Assembly: GCA_945861415.1 (NCBI GenBank)
Contig: CAMAUV010000001.1
Span: forward strand, 1 to 45,388
Reading direction: 5' to 3'
DNA length: 45,388 nt
Origin: Akkermansia muciniphila
GTDB taxonomy: Bacteria; Verrucomicrobiota; Verrucomicrobiia; Verrucomicrobiales; V1-33
The notes beneath the pieces were generated by a model. It was not told the origin of the DNA. It saw nothing but the letters and a program-made list of their open reading frames with translations, and did not search any database. The position numbers and the translations under genes are program-made. Of this stretch, positions 7,326 to 16,168 are shown one piece after another. Position 1 is the first letter of the stretch, and each line of letters begins with the position of its first letter.

Positions 7326-9425
7326 TTAGAAACTCACAGAGCCGCCAACGTAGAAGTTGCGTCCGTAGGCGGGATCAATTCCGTCGCTGCGCACGCGGGA
7401 GTAGTAGTCTTCGCCAAAGACATTGTTCACGCCAGCCATGAGGGTGAAGTTGTCGGTGATTTTAAATTCTGCGGTGAGGTCCCATGTCATGTAGGACGGA
7501 ATAGCGCGGTTGGCGGCACCATCATCCGCAGCGTTGTGATCGTCGACGAACGTTCCAAGGAAGGATATCTTCGCTAGGTCGTTTTGAGACCAGATAAGGC
7601 CGGTGCGCACCATGTAGTCCGGCGCGTATTGCGGGCGCCCGCCTTCGAAACGTCCATTTTCGAACTCTGCCTCCAGCAGGCTGACGTTGCCGTGGAGGCT
7701 CAGGGAGCCGATGCTCTTACTGAGGCTGGTGCCGTTTTTCTCATCCCACAGGGCGATAAGGTCTCCCTGCACGGCGGCATCCCAGCCATAATTGATCGCG
7801 CGGCCCACATTGCCCAGCGTGTTGCTGAAAATGCCGTAACGATTTTCCATGTCGATGTAGAACACACTCGTGTCATAGGTCAGCCATGATACCGGAATGC
7901 CGCGCATCCCGAGTTCGTAGGTCCATGTGCGTGTAGGATCGATGTCTTCACTCACAACAGTGCCTGCGGAGGGAATGAGGGTCTCGGTGAAAATGGTGCC
8001 GCGGTAGCTCTGCGAGGCATTGGCGTAGATCGCAGATTCGTTGTCCCGTTCGTAGTTCAGCCCCAGTCCGAAGAGCGGTTCGACGACTGAATTTTCTTTA
8101 CCTAGTTCGGTCGGGAATGCGCGGGTTAGTTCTTGATCAATCATTTCCACCCGCACGCCCGGCGTGACGCTGAGGCGGTCAAAGGTCAATTTGTTCTCGG
8201 CGAAGACGGAGCCGTATTGCAGATCACGCTGCACGCTGCGCTGCAGGATGCCGTCATTGGCGTTGGGGGTAATACCGCGCTTGTCCGTGCGCGGCGAGTC
8301 AGCGGTGTAGTATTGAAAACCGCCGGTGAACGTGTGCTCGAGGCCCCATGCGGACCAGTCGTAGCGCATCCGGGGCTCGATACCAAAGGTATGGAACTCT
8401 TGGCGCTCGATACTGTTCGTGCCGGCATTGGCGCCGGAGTTTTGGCGACGACTCCAGCGGTCGTAATAGCCGCCCCAAGCTTTGACGTTGATATCGAATC
8501 CCGGACGCACCTCGTGCTGCAGCTCAAGACTTGCGGCATCCCGCTGCATGGCAAAACGGTCATGGAGCTTGGTGACTTGATTTCTGTCTGCCTCGTACTG
8601 TGCTTGCGTGAGGCCGCCAGGTTCGCCGTGCTCCTCCTCATACCAGTCGAGGGCCAGAATCCAGAGCGTGGCTTCGCTTTGCTGGAAGACCAGCTTGGCG
8701 TGCGCGCCGTCGAGAGTGTAGTCACTGTTCGCTGAGCGGAAGCCGTCGCTTTCGCGGTGATTATAGTATCCGAGATAGCCGAAATTTCCCACGCTACCGT
8801 CCACGGCGGTGTAGCTGGAGAACAGATCGTCCGCACCAAAGATATTCTGAGTTCGGAAGCTGAACGGTTTATCTGTCGCCGGCATGTGCGTGATGTAATT
8901 CAAAGCCCCGGCTGGTTGCGTCCCGTACATGAGCGAGCCGCCGCCCCGGATGAATTCCATGCGGTCCACTACATCCAGCGGCGGAGTATAATAGGCCTCG
9001 GGATAGCCGAACGGGTCCGCATGGAGGGGGATGCCATCCCTGAGCACCTGGATAAACTGCGAGCGGTGCGGTTCCCCAATCCCGCGATAACCCAAGCTCA
9101 CCAGTGGACTGGATTCCTCGGAGATGAGCAATCCCGGCGTGAGCGCCAGCGCCTGCCTGTAATTGTTGGCCTGCACTTTTGGAAGGGCATCGAGGTCAAT
9201 CACCGTTGCCCGCTTCCCCGCGAAAATCTTCACTCCCTCCACCGCCTGCGGAAAAGGCTTTTGCACGGCGCCCTGCCCCTCGGCTTCGCCATAGACCGTC
9301 ACGGTTTCCATTACCTGCTCGCCCTGCCGAGGTTCGGACGGATTTGGCTGAGGCGTGGCGGTCTGAGCGGCGGCAGGCAGTGCCAGCGCAGCGCTGAGGG
9401 TAGCGGTGAGCTTGAGATGATTCAT
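7326..9425 (-). CDS. TonB-dependent outer-membrane receptor (FecA-like, probable ferric chelate uptake)
   Basis: At 699 residues it has a signal peptide, a TonB-box-like ETVTVYG near residue 40, and a plug domain (RQALALTPGLLISEESSPLVSLGYRG, VLRDGIPLHADPFGYP, MEFIRGGGSLMYG). A 22-strand-type barrel follows, ending in FYVGGSVSF with a terminal Phe. The plug wording is closest to FecA-type ferric dicitrate and siderophore receptors as I know them; the ligand is inferred. It is the first gene of a five-gene operon on the minus strand with tonB, exbB, exbD and a coiled-coil protein. The duplicated palindromic sequence upstream suggests control by a metal-sensing repressor. Confidence 0.9.
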   Translation of the reverse strand: MNHLKLTATLSAALALPAAAQTATPQPNPSEPRQGEQVMETVTVYGEAEGQGAVQKPFPQAVEGVKIFAGKRATVIDLDALPKVQANNYRQALALTPGLLISEESSPLVSLGYRGIGEPHRSQFIQVLRDGIPLHADPFGYPEAYYTPPLDVVDRMEFIRGGGSLMYGTQPAGALNYITHMPATDKPFSFRTQNIFGADDLFSSYTAVDGSVGNFGYLGYYNHRESDGFRSANSDYTLDGAHAKLVFQQSEATLWILALDWYEEEHGEPGGLTQAQYEADRNQVTKLHDRFAMQRDAASLELQHEVRPGFDINVKAWGGYYDRWSRRQNSGANAGTNSIERQEFHTFGIEPRMRYDWSAWGLEHTFTGGFQYYTADSPRTDKRGITPNANDGILQRSVQRDLQYGSVFAENKLTFDRLSVTPGVRVEMIDQELTRAFPTELGKENSVVEPLFGLGLNYERDNESAIYANASQSYRGTIFTETLIPSAGTVVSEDIDPTRTWTYELGMRGIPVSWLTYDTSVFYIDMENRYGIFSNTLGNVGRAINYGWDAAVQGDLIALWDEKNGTSLSKSIGSLSLHGNVSLLEAEFENGRFEGGRPQYAPDYMVRTGLIWSQNDLAKISFLGTFVDDHNAADDGAANRAIPSYMTWDLTAEFKITDNFTLMAGVNNVFGEDYYSRVRSDGIDPAYGRNFYVGGSVSF

Positions 9426-9464
9426 AAGTTGGGCTGGAATGATGTGGCTGGGGGTTTATGAGAC

Positions 9465-9519
9465 TGAGACTGACTCGCAATAGCATTGCGATTGAGACTA
9501 CATCGCAATAGCGTTGTCA
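9465..9519 (-). promoter_or_regulatory. Tandem palindromic operator upstream of the TonB-dependent receptor
   Basis: Two direct repeats of 24 bases lie at 9465-9488 and 9493-9516, 28 bases apart, identical at 20 positions. Each contains TCGCAATAGC followed by A/G-TTG. The first is a perfect inverted repeat, TCGCAAT-AGC-ATTGCGA (9475-9491). The second keeps the left half and part of the right. The position, 40-95 bases before the start codon, is right for an operator. A Fur-family (iron) repressor is the natural guess for a receptor of this kind, but the sequence is not a classical E. coli Fur box. Confidence 0.55.
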
Positions 9520-9951
9520 AGCCGGTTTTCCCCCCAATCCCAGTTTGTTCCTCTTTTTGCATTCAGATTGAGCCGGAAAATGGTGATGTTCTTCGCGTCT
9601 TTTCTACAATGAATGAGATAGCCGGTGCGGTCGAACCTATCGTGGTTCGTCCCGGCATTGGGCGGCGTTGCCGTCTTGGCCTTCCCCTCCGCGGCATTGG
9701 TGATCATGATCTTTTCAGCCCCTGCACCCTCGGGGGTGGCGCCGCCTCTCAATTTAAGAGGCTGAGCGAGTTTGAAGCTGCTCAATGGCCCGCCAGCTCT
9801 GCGCCTGCTTGACGGCGGCGGTGAGCGCCTAGGCGTTGGAGACGGTCACAGCGAGGGCGAGAGTCGCTTTTAACAGGATTACAAGCGATACGGACAGGCT
9901 GAGGTGCAAGCTGCGAGTGTGGTGGGGGAGATGACAAAATGAGGACACGGC
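9520..9951 (-). other. Intergenic stretch, possible decayed gene on the minus strand
   Basis: No intact gene is recognised. On the minus strand about 9780-9890 reads ILLKATLALAVTVSNA, then a TAG, then ALTAAVKQAQSWRAIEQLQ before another stop. That looks like a signal peptide and short helix interrupted by a stop codon. A further minus-strand frame (9498-9785) has no family resemblance I can name. It may be a remnant of a small secreted protein gene or chance. I found no tRNA in it. Confidence 0.25.
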
Positions 9952-10437
9952 TCACGAGTTAAGCCGCCAAAGCGTGAAGTTCAGAATCGATGCGAATGTC
10001 ACCCACGCGATGTATGGCACCAGTAGCAGCGCCGCCGGACGTGAGACGCGGGCAAATGTCAAAGCGGTCAAGACGATGGCGGCGAGCAGGAGCAGGATTT
10101 CTGCAAAGGCGAGGCCCGGCATTTTCAGGCCAAAGAAAAGAGGCGGCCACGCGGCATTCAGTATAAGTTTTACACCGTAGACCACGAGCGGCCGTCGCTG
10201 GATATCCCATCCACCGCGTCGCCACACGAGCCACGCGGCGGTCGCCATCATGAGGTAAAGAGCCGACCACACCGGTCCGAAAATCCACGATGGCGGAATC
10301 CACGATGGTTTACGCAGCGAGGCATACCACTCGCCCGGCATCGCCCACGCACCGAGCGCTGGCGCGATGAAGGTGACTATGACGCAAGTCGTTAGCGCGG
10401 CGGCCGCTCTTCGTCCTAATAAGTTTTTCGGGTGCAT
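9952..10437 (-). CDS. tspO: TspO/MBR-family tryptophan-rich membrane protein
   Basis: This 161-residue protein has five hydrophobic segments and the family's tryptophan-rich pattern: W-Y-x-S-L-R-K-P-S-W-I-P-P near residues 37-49, then WIFGPVWSALYLMMATAAWLVW, LILNAAWPPLFFGL in the third segment, and VPYIAWVTFASILNFTLWRLN at the end. In the usual family motif the third segment reads L-N-x-x-W-x-x-x-F-F; here one proline replaces the typical residue after the Trp. Bacterial TspO binds porphyrins and influences tetrapyrrole or stress responses. It is monocistronic and divergent from the SecA-like gene, with 241 bases between start codons. Confidence 0.9.
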   Translation of the reverse strand: MHPKNLLGRRAAAALTTCVIVTFIAPALGAWAMPGEWYASLRKPSWIPPSWIFGPVWSALYLMMATAAWLVWRRGGWDIQRRPLVVYGVKLILNAAWPPLFFGLKMPGLAFAEILLLLAAIVLTALTFARVSRPAALLLVPYIAWVTFASILNFTLWRLNS

Positions 10438-10678
10438 GGGTTGATTGGGTAAGACGGATCTAGACGCAGCAGAGCAGAATCGTCATCCGGGAGGATCGGC
10501 ACGGGAGTGAGAAAAATCGGCTGGTGAACGTGTTCCCTTTTCGCGGGGTGGTTTGCACAGATTCCGGAATGGGTGGCATCTCCAAACCTATCTGACGCAG
10601 CAGCCGGTAGACTGGCTGCAATCTTTGCTGGCCTTGAGGGCGGTTTGGTGCCATACGCGGGCAGACAGAACAGCAGCT

Positions 10679-12637
10679 ATGAACCTTCTCACTCCGCGTC
10701 CGCTGGAACCTCTGCACAAGGGAGCTGATGCTTTCGTGTATTCGCTCATGGGGCGGTGGCAGCGGCGGCAAAGTCTCATGCGCGAGCTGGAGGAGGAGGC
10801 AGGCCGCACCGATAAGTTGGCCCCAAGGCTGCGCGACATGCCTACACATCAACTGCAGGCAAAGCTGCAGGATGCCCGGGAGCAAGTCCGGCGAGGGAAG
10901 TTGAAGATACCTGAAGTGGCCCGCGAGGCGCTGGCGATGGTGCGCGAAACTGCGCGGAGGACGCTGGGGCAGGAGGCGTTTCCGGTACAGTTGAGCGGGG
11001 CTCTCGTTCTGCAGCGCGGATTGCTGGCAGAGATGGCGACCGGGGAGGGGAAAACCCTCACAGCGGGGCTGGCGGCAGTGCTGTTTGGATGGACCGGGCA
11101 GCCGTGTCATGTAGTGACGGTGAATGACTACCTTGTGGAGCGGGATGCGCTTTTTCTCCGTCCGCTGCTGGAGGCCTGCGGACTGCGGGCCGGCTGGGTG
11201 ACAGGCTCCACTGACAGCAAAGAGCGGGCGGGTCAATATGCCGCGGATGTGGTCTGGGGCACGAGTAAGGAGTTCGCTGCGGACTTTCTCCGCGACCAGA
11301 TGAAAACGGGCAGTGTGCGCGATGAAGGCAGAAAGCTGGTGCGCGATGTGCTGCGCCGCCGACGGACGGCGGCGGGACTCTTGCAGCGCGGATTGCACAC
11401 GGCGATTGTGGACGAGGTGGACAGTCTTCTCATTGATGAAGCAGTGACGCCGCTGATCATTTCTATGAAGGTGGAGAATGTACCACTGTCAGAGGCCGTA
11501 GTATGCGCCGGGGAACTGGCAGGTCAGTTCAAAGCCGGAGAACATTATCAGGTGCGTGCGCGGCATAAAGACGTCGATTTTACTTCAGCAGGAGAGCGCC
11601 TGATTCTTGAGTGCGGCACACAGCTGAACGGTTTGTGGAAGGCGCCGGCAAGGTCGCAAGAACTGCTGCGCATGGCGCTCTCGGCGCGCGAATTTTACAT
11701 CCGCGGTCAGCAGTATTTGGTGGATGCAGAGAAGGTAGTGATCGTGGATGAGTTCACCGGCCGGCCGATGGCCGACCGTTCATGGCGGCAGGGATTGCAT
11801 CAGGCGGTGGAGGCGAAGGAGGGACTGCCAGTGACGGCGCCGTCAGACACGATGGCGCGGATCAGCTTTCAGAAGTTTTTCCGGCTCTACCGCCGGATTT
11901 GCGGGATGACGGGAACGGCACGGGAGGCAGCCAGCGAACTCTGGCATGTCTATGGACTGGCGACGTTGCCCATTCCCACCAACCGCCCGTGCCTGCGGAA
12001 AGTGCCGCCGCCACGCTTTTTTGCGACACGCGAGGAAAAGTTAAATGCCATCGCACTCCGAGTGCAGGAAATTCATGCGGCAGGCGCGCCGGTGCTGGTG
12101 GGCACGCGCAGTGTGCGGAGCAGTGAAGAACTGGCGGAGCGTCTCACGGCTTCGGGGCTTATGCCGCATGTGCTCAACGCCACACGGTTGCGCGAGGAGG
12201 CCATGATCGTGGCGGCGGCGGGTGAACCCAGACGTATCACGATCGCTACCAATATGGCGGGACGCGGCACGGACATCCGGCTTTGCCCGGGCACCGCTGG
12301 CATTGGTGGACTGCATGTAATCTCCGCGGAGCGCAGCGAGTCGGGCCGGGTGGACCGCCAGCTTTTTGGACGCTGCGCACGGCAAGGAGATCCTGGCATG
12401 GCGGAGTCGTTCGCTTCGCTGGAGGATGAACTGATCACGCGCTACACCCCGGCAGTGGCGAGAAAGACCGCCAGCGCTGCGCTGCGAAGCGGACTCCCGG
12501 GCGCTCAGGCCATGGCGGAGCAGCTCATCCGCGGAGCCCAGCGGACTGCACAGCGTGAGGCGGCAAGAGCGCGGCGGCGCGTGCTGGAATCCGACGACTG
12601 GCTGGAGAGTGCGCTTTCCTTCGCCGGCGGCCAGTAG
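10679..12637 (+). CDS. Short SecA-like translocase ATPase
   Basis: The product is a DEAD-type motor of SecA type: Walker A ATGEGKT near residue 122, VVTVNDYLVERDA, the DEVDSLLIDEA Walker B region near 244, then VIVDEFTGRPM, ICGMTGTA, NMAGRGTDI near 525, and GRCARQGDPG. These are NBD1, the preprotein cross-linking region and NBD2. It stops at about 652 residues, whereas housekeeping SecA is about 830-1000. Most of the C-terminal scaffold/wing region and the zinc-binding tail are missing, replaced by a short basic helical end (AREAARARRRV-like). The frame is open back to 10553; the ATG at 10679 is preferred because it begins the SecA-like part, but no strong ribosome site decides it. It is probably an accessory SecA for a special export route; no partner gene is adjacent. 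Confidence 0.8.
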   Translation: MNLLTPRPLEPLHKGADAFVYSLMGRWQRRQSLMRELEEEAGRTDKLAPRLRDMPTHQLQAKLQDAREQVRRGKLKIPEVAREALAMVRETARRTLGQEAFPVQLSGALVLQRGLLAEMATGEGKTLTAGLAAVLFGWTGQPCHVVTVNDYLVERDALFLRPLLEACGLRAGWVTGSTDSKERAGQYAADVVWGTSKEFAADFLRDQMKTGSVRDEGRKLVRDVLRRRRTAAGLLQRGLHTAIVDEVDSLLIDEAVTPLIISMKVENVPLSEAVVCAGELAGQFKAGEHYQVRARHKDVDFTSAGERLILECGTQLNGLWKAPARSQELLRMALSAREFYIRGQQYLVDAEKVVIVDEFTGRPMADRSWRQGLHQAVEAKEGLPVTAPSDTMARISFQKFFRLYRRICGMTGTAREAASELWHVYGLATLPIPTNRPCLRKVPPPRFFATREEKLNAIALRVQEIHAAGAPVLVGTRSVRSSEELAERLTASGLMPHVLNATRLREEAMIVAAAGEPRRITIATNMAGRGTDIRLCPGTAGIGGLHVISAERSESGRVDRQLFGRCARQGDPGMAESFASLEDELITRYTPAVARKTASAALRSGLPGAQAMAEQLIRGAQRTAQREAARARRRVLESDDWLESALSFAGGQ

Positions 12638-12704
12638 CGGAAAAGCCGTTCTTCATTCGTGAAAATACAGTGGGCAGTGGGGCCGGGACGGAACTCAAAA
12701 TATT

Positions 12705-12740
12705 TTTTGCCACGGGGCAAAATAGTGCGCGCACTTTTTT
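12705..12740 (+). terminator. Possible terminator hairpins after the SecA-like gene
   Basis: A perfect 7-base stem TTTTGCC-ACGG-GGCAAAA (12705-12722) is directly followed by a short AGTG-CGCG-CACT stem (12724-12735) ending in TTTTTT. The T-run after the second stem fits an intrinsic terminator for the SecA-like gene; the first stem alone could work in either direction. The second stem is short, so strength is uncertain. Confidence 0.4.
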
Positions 12741-12812
12741 CGGAAGCCATTATTCTCGCCGCTCCTCATTCCACCACGCATCCTCAACCTGCCGCCACCA
12801 AATACCTAAAGA

Positions 12813-14762
12813 ATGAACAGCCGCACCGCGCCCAAGGCCGCCGTTGTCACTTCAACCCCGCCTGCTGCCGTCAATGACTGGACAGTGGAGGACGCCAAGA
12901 AACTCTATGGAGTAGAGGGCTGGGGCCACGGGTTTTTCGGGGCCAATAAACAAGGTGACGTCACCGTGCGCCTGCAGAATGACGGGGACTTCGCCGAGGT
13001 AAGCCTGATGGAAATTATTCGCGGCATGCAGAAGAAAGACAAGAATTTCCGCATGCCGGCGCTGTTCCGCTTTCCCGATCTGCTCTACGCCCGCATCAAA
13101 GAGATCAACGAGACCTTCCGTGAGGAAATCCGCAATCAGGGCTACAAGGGCCGCTACCGCGGAGTCTATCCGATTAAGGTGAACCAGCAGCAGCAGGTGG
13201 TGAAGGAGGTGTGCGAGTACGGGCGGAAATATCATTACGGCATGGAAGTCGGTTCCAAGCCGGAGCTGCTGGCCGCACTGGCATTCATGCACGACAGGGA
13301 GGCGCTGCTCATCTGCAACGGCTACAAGGACGCGGAGTTTATCGACCTCGCGCTGCAGGCCAAGAAGCTCGGGCTGAACATAATCATCGTGCTGGAGATG
13401 CCGCCGGAGCTACAGCTTGTGCTGGAGCGCAGCAAAAAACTGGGCATTGAGCCCACGCTGGGGCTGCGCATCAAGCTAAGCACCAAAGGCAGTGGCCACT
13501 GGGCGGACAGTGCCGGAGACCGCAGCCCCTTCGGCCTCAATTTCAGTCAAACCATTCACGTCATCGATCAGCTCAAGGCCACGAATAAACTCAAGTGCCT
13601 GAAGATGCTGCACTATCATCAGGGCTCGCAGATTCCCAAAGTGAGCACCGTGCGTCTCGCCGCGCAGGAAGCCTCCCGCGTGTATGCAAATCTCGTCAAG
13701 GAGGGCGCACCCATGGGGCTGCTCAATCTCGGCGGCGGACTGGCCGTGGATTATTCCGGCCGTAAGATGCCGGACGAGAACAGCATGAACTACAGCCTGC
13801 GCGAATACTGCGCAGACATCGTGGAGGCTGTGCAGAAGATCATGGATGACGCAGACGTGCCGCATCCGGATATCGTCACCGAGAGCGGACGGGCGATTGT
13901 CGCTTACTACAGTGTACTGGCGTTCGATATTCTGGACGTGAACCGCATGGCCAGCGATGAGCCGCTTCCGAAACTGCCCCGCGGAGCGAGCGACACCCTG
14001 CGCAGTATGTTCGAAGTGCTGGAGGACATCGGGAAACTTAGCCCGCAGGAGACCTACACTGATATCCTCTTCCACCGGGAGGAACTGCTCACGCTATTCC
14101 GCACCGGGGTCGTCAGTCTGCGGGAGCGGGCTCTGGGCGACCGGCTCTATTGGCACGTGCTGACCAAAGTGGCCGAGCGACTGGATGAGGACACGGAACT
14201 GCGCGGGCTCAAGCAGCGCCTTGCCGATTTCTATTACGGAAACTTTTCCATGTTCCAGAGCCTCCCGGATGTGTGGGCCATCAATCAGTTCTTCCCCGTC
14301 GCGCCGCTTCACCGGCTCAACGAAGAACCAACCCGCCAGGCAGTGATCTCCGATGTCACCTGTGACTGCGAGGGCGTGCTGAACTGCTTCATGGACGACA
14401 ACGGCAAGAAGACCACGATTCCGCTGCACCCGCTCAAGGACAACGAAGCCTACATGATGGGCGTCTTCCTCGTCGGTGCGTATCAAGAAACGCTGGGCGA
14501 CCTGCATAACCTGCTGGGCGACACGAGCGTGGTCACCGTGCGCCTGCGCAACGGCCGGATCAGCTACAGCCGCCAGCTTGCCGGCGACACATCGGCGGAA
14601 GTTCTCAGCTACCTCGAATACACTCCCCGGGACCTGCTCAAGCGATTCCGGGCGCTCACCGAGGAACCGCTGCACGGGCGGGCAATCGACGCGGAGGAAG
14701 CGGATGCGATTTACAAGAACTACCGGCGCAACTTGAAGAACTACACCTACTTCAACAGTTGA
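12813..14762 (+). CDS. speA: Biosynthetic arginine decarboxylase (SpeA)
   Basis: The 649-residue protein matches SpeA in length and order: W-x-x-x-D-A-x-x-L-Y-G-V-E-G-W-G-x-G-F-F near the N-terminus, then the pyridoxal-phosphate lysine K122 in YPIKVNQQQQVV. Next come MEVGSKPELLAAL, LHYHQGSQI, LNLGGGLAVDY, PDIVTESGRAIVAYYSVL and the C-terminal VTCDCEGVLNCF segment with the conserved cysteine. It converts arginine to agmatine, the first step of the agmatine route to putrescine and spermidine. No agmatine-processing gene (speB, aguA/aguB) is adjacent. The gene has its own upstream region behind the hairpins at 12705-12740. Confidence 0.95.
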   Translation: MNSRTAPKAAVVTSTPPAAVNDWTVEDAKKLYGVEGWGHGFFGANKQGDVTVRLQNDGDFAEVSLMEIIRGMQKKDKNFRMPALFRFPDLLYARIKEINETFREEIRNQGYKGRYRGVYPIKVNQQQQVVKEVCEYGRKYHYGMEVGSKPELLAALAFMHDREALLICNGYKDAEFIDLALQAKKLGLNIIIVLEMPPELQLVLERSKKLGIEPTLGLRIKLSTKGSGHWADSAGDRSPFGLNFSQTIHVIDQLKATNKLKCLKMLHYHQGSQIPKVSTVRLAAQEASRVYANLVKEGAPMGLLNLGGGLAVDYSGRKMPDENSMNYSLREYCADIVEAVQKIMDDADVPHPDIVTESGRAIVAYYSVLAFDILDVNRMASDEPLPKLPRGASDTLRSMFEVLEDIGKLSPQETYTDILFHREELLTLFRTGVVSLRERALGDRLYWHVLTKVAERLDEDTELRGLKQRLADFYYGNFSMFQSLPDVWAINQFFPVAPLHRLNEEPTRQAVISDVTCDCEGVLNCFMDDNGKKTTIPLHPLKDNEAYMMGVFLVGAYQETLGDLHNLLGDTSVVTVRLRNGRISYSRQLAGDTSAEVLSYLEYTPRDLLKRFRALTEEPLHGRAIDAEEADAIYKNYRRNLKNYTYFNS

Positions 14763-14860
14763 ATCCGGGCTGAGTCGTGAGTGCGCTCTACGCAAATGCG
14801 GTCTCGTCGGCTGCCATCACCGCAGGTAATGTTTGATGTAGGTGACTCCAATTAACCGCC

Positions 14861-16168
14861 ATGTGTGCCGCACGCATCGTTCCTCTGCTACTTAGCCTGA
14901 TTACGGGCCTGAGCGTGGTGGCCGCAGGCCAAAATCTCCCCGCTCCGCAGGTGAGCCCGGCGCGACGGTTCCAGTTCACCCCTCCCGCCGGGACCGCATG
15001 GACTGTGCAGGGCACCGTGGATGGAAGAACATGGACTGACCTTGCCGGCCCATTTTTCGCTGTCGACAAAATGGAAGATCAACTGCAGCCGGCCGGGGCC
15101 GAACGGAACTACCGCCTGCTTTATATCGATCCGGCTTCTGTGGGGTTTGCCCCCGTTTCTGTGGGAGGTCAGACACTGATCGCGGAGCATCAGGGAAAAG
15201 CCCGGCACATCGTTTTCATGGACGCCACGTCCGGCATCCTCCGGTTGGGCGATACCCACGCGCGCAGTTTCACGGCTACATGGACCAAGACGGCACCGAA
15301 CAAAGCGGAGGCTATACTGACCGGAGCCGACGGCAGTTTCACTATACTTAAAGTGGAATTCATTGCCCCCGGCCTTGGCCACTGGGGAATGGAAGACATC
15401 CCGTCCATCGAGGCAGCAGCCCTCGTCAAAGTGCCCATCGACTGCGGAAGCTTTGCGCTGATCAGCGGACTTGCCTCACGGAGCGGCTCCGGGACCGTTG
15501 TCCCGTCAGACCTGAGCGGCCGGCGACTGGTTCTCAATGAATCGGGAGTAATCTCGCTGCTTGAATTCACAGGAGCAGACAGGGTCTCTGTGAAAAAGAT
15601 CGGCGGTGCTGTATTGCCGGGAACCTACGACTACGATCCGGAAGACCGAATCAGGGGCCATCTGGCACTCAATCTCCCTGGATCGGCGAGAGAAGGGTTC
15701 CGGCTAGAAATGCAGACACCCAGCACTGGAAAGATGGTGAGCACTACAGCCACCGCTGGCCGGTCCCCGCTCCGTTCCGGCACTTTCACTCTACCGAATC
15801 GTCCCGAGCCCCTGCTTAATGCCCTGTGCCCCCCCACGGGCATCGCTGGCTTGACTTATGTCTTGGCGGACAGTGTCCCATGCACTATGACCTTTTATGC
15901 CAATGGAGAGGGCGTGCAGCGGAAAGGGGGCAGCGGGATCACCCGCGTCACCCATTTTCGCTATCTTTATTCGCGCACCGGCGGCGAAGGGGCGGATATC
16001 GCCGTCACCTTCCCCGGGGCCAACGGAGATCTCGTCGACAACTACGAACTCGATTTCGACAACGACTGCAGCGGCGATTACAGGCGCACTTCCTACGCCG
16101 GGGGGAATTCCGTGGATCAGCGCAATTCCACGTTCCGCCCCGCCCCGCCGAACGGTTTGAACCGCTAG
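14861..16168 (+). CDS. Secreted protein of unknown function with repeated beta-rich modules
   Basis: This 435-residue protein begins with a signal peptide (MCAARIVPLLLSLITGLSVVAAG). It has a fibronectin/immunoglobulin-like first part (FQFTPPAGTAWTVQGTVDGRTW). It later contains a module seen twice: YDYDPEDRIRGHLALNL followed by REGFRLEMQT (near residues 265-295), and FRYLYSRTGGEGADIAVTF followed by NYELDFDNDCSGDYRRT (near residues 365-415). Such G-x-Y-x-Y plus acidic beta-strand modules are common in extracellular proteins of Verrucomicrobiota. No catalytic motif is visible. Its stop codon overlaps the stop of the convergent queC gene within a shared CTAG. Confidence 0.7.
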   Translation: MCAARIVPLLLSLITGLSVVAAGQNLPAPQVSPARRFQFTPPAGTAWTVQGTVDGRTWTDLAGPFFAVDKMEDQLQPAGAERNYRLLYIDPASVGFAPVSVGGQTLIAEHQGKARHIVFMDATSGILRLGDTHARSFTATWTKTAPNKAEAILTGADGSFTILKVEFIAPGLGHWGMEDIPSIEAAALVKVPIDCGSFALISGLASRSGSGTVVPSDLSGRRLVLNESGVISLLEFTGADRVSVKKIGGAVLPGTYDYDPEDRIRGHLALNLPGSAREGFRLEMQTPSTGKMVSTTATAGRSPLRSGTFTLPNRPEPLLNALCPPTGIAGLTYVLADSVPCTMTFYANGEGVQRKGGSGITRVTHFRYLYSRTGGEGADIAVTFPGANGDLVDNYELDFDNDCSGDYRRTSYAGGNSVDQRNSTFRPAPPNGLNR

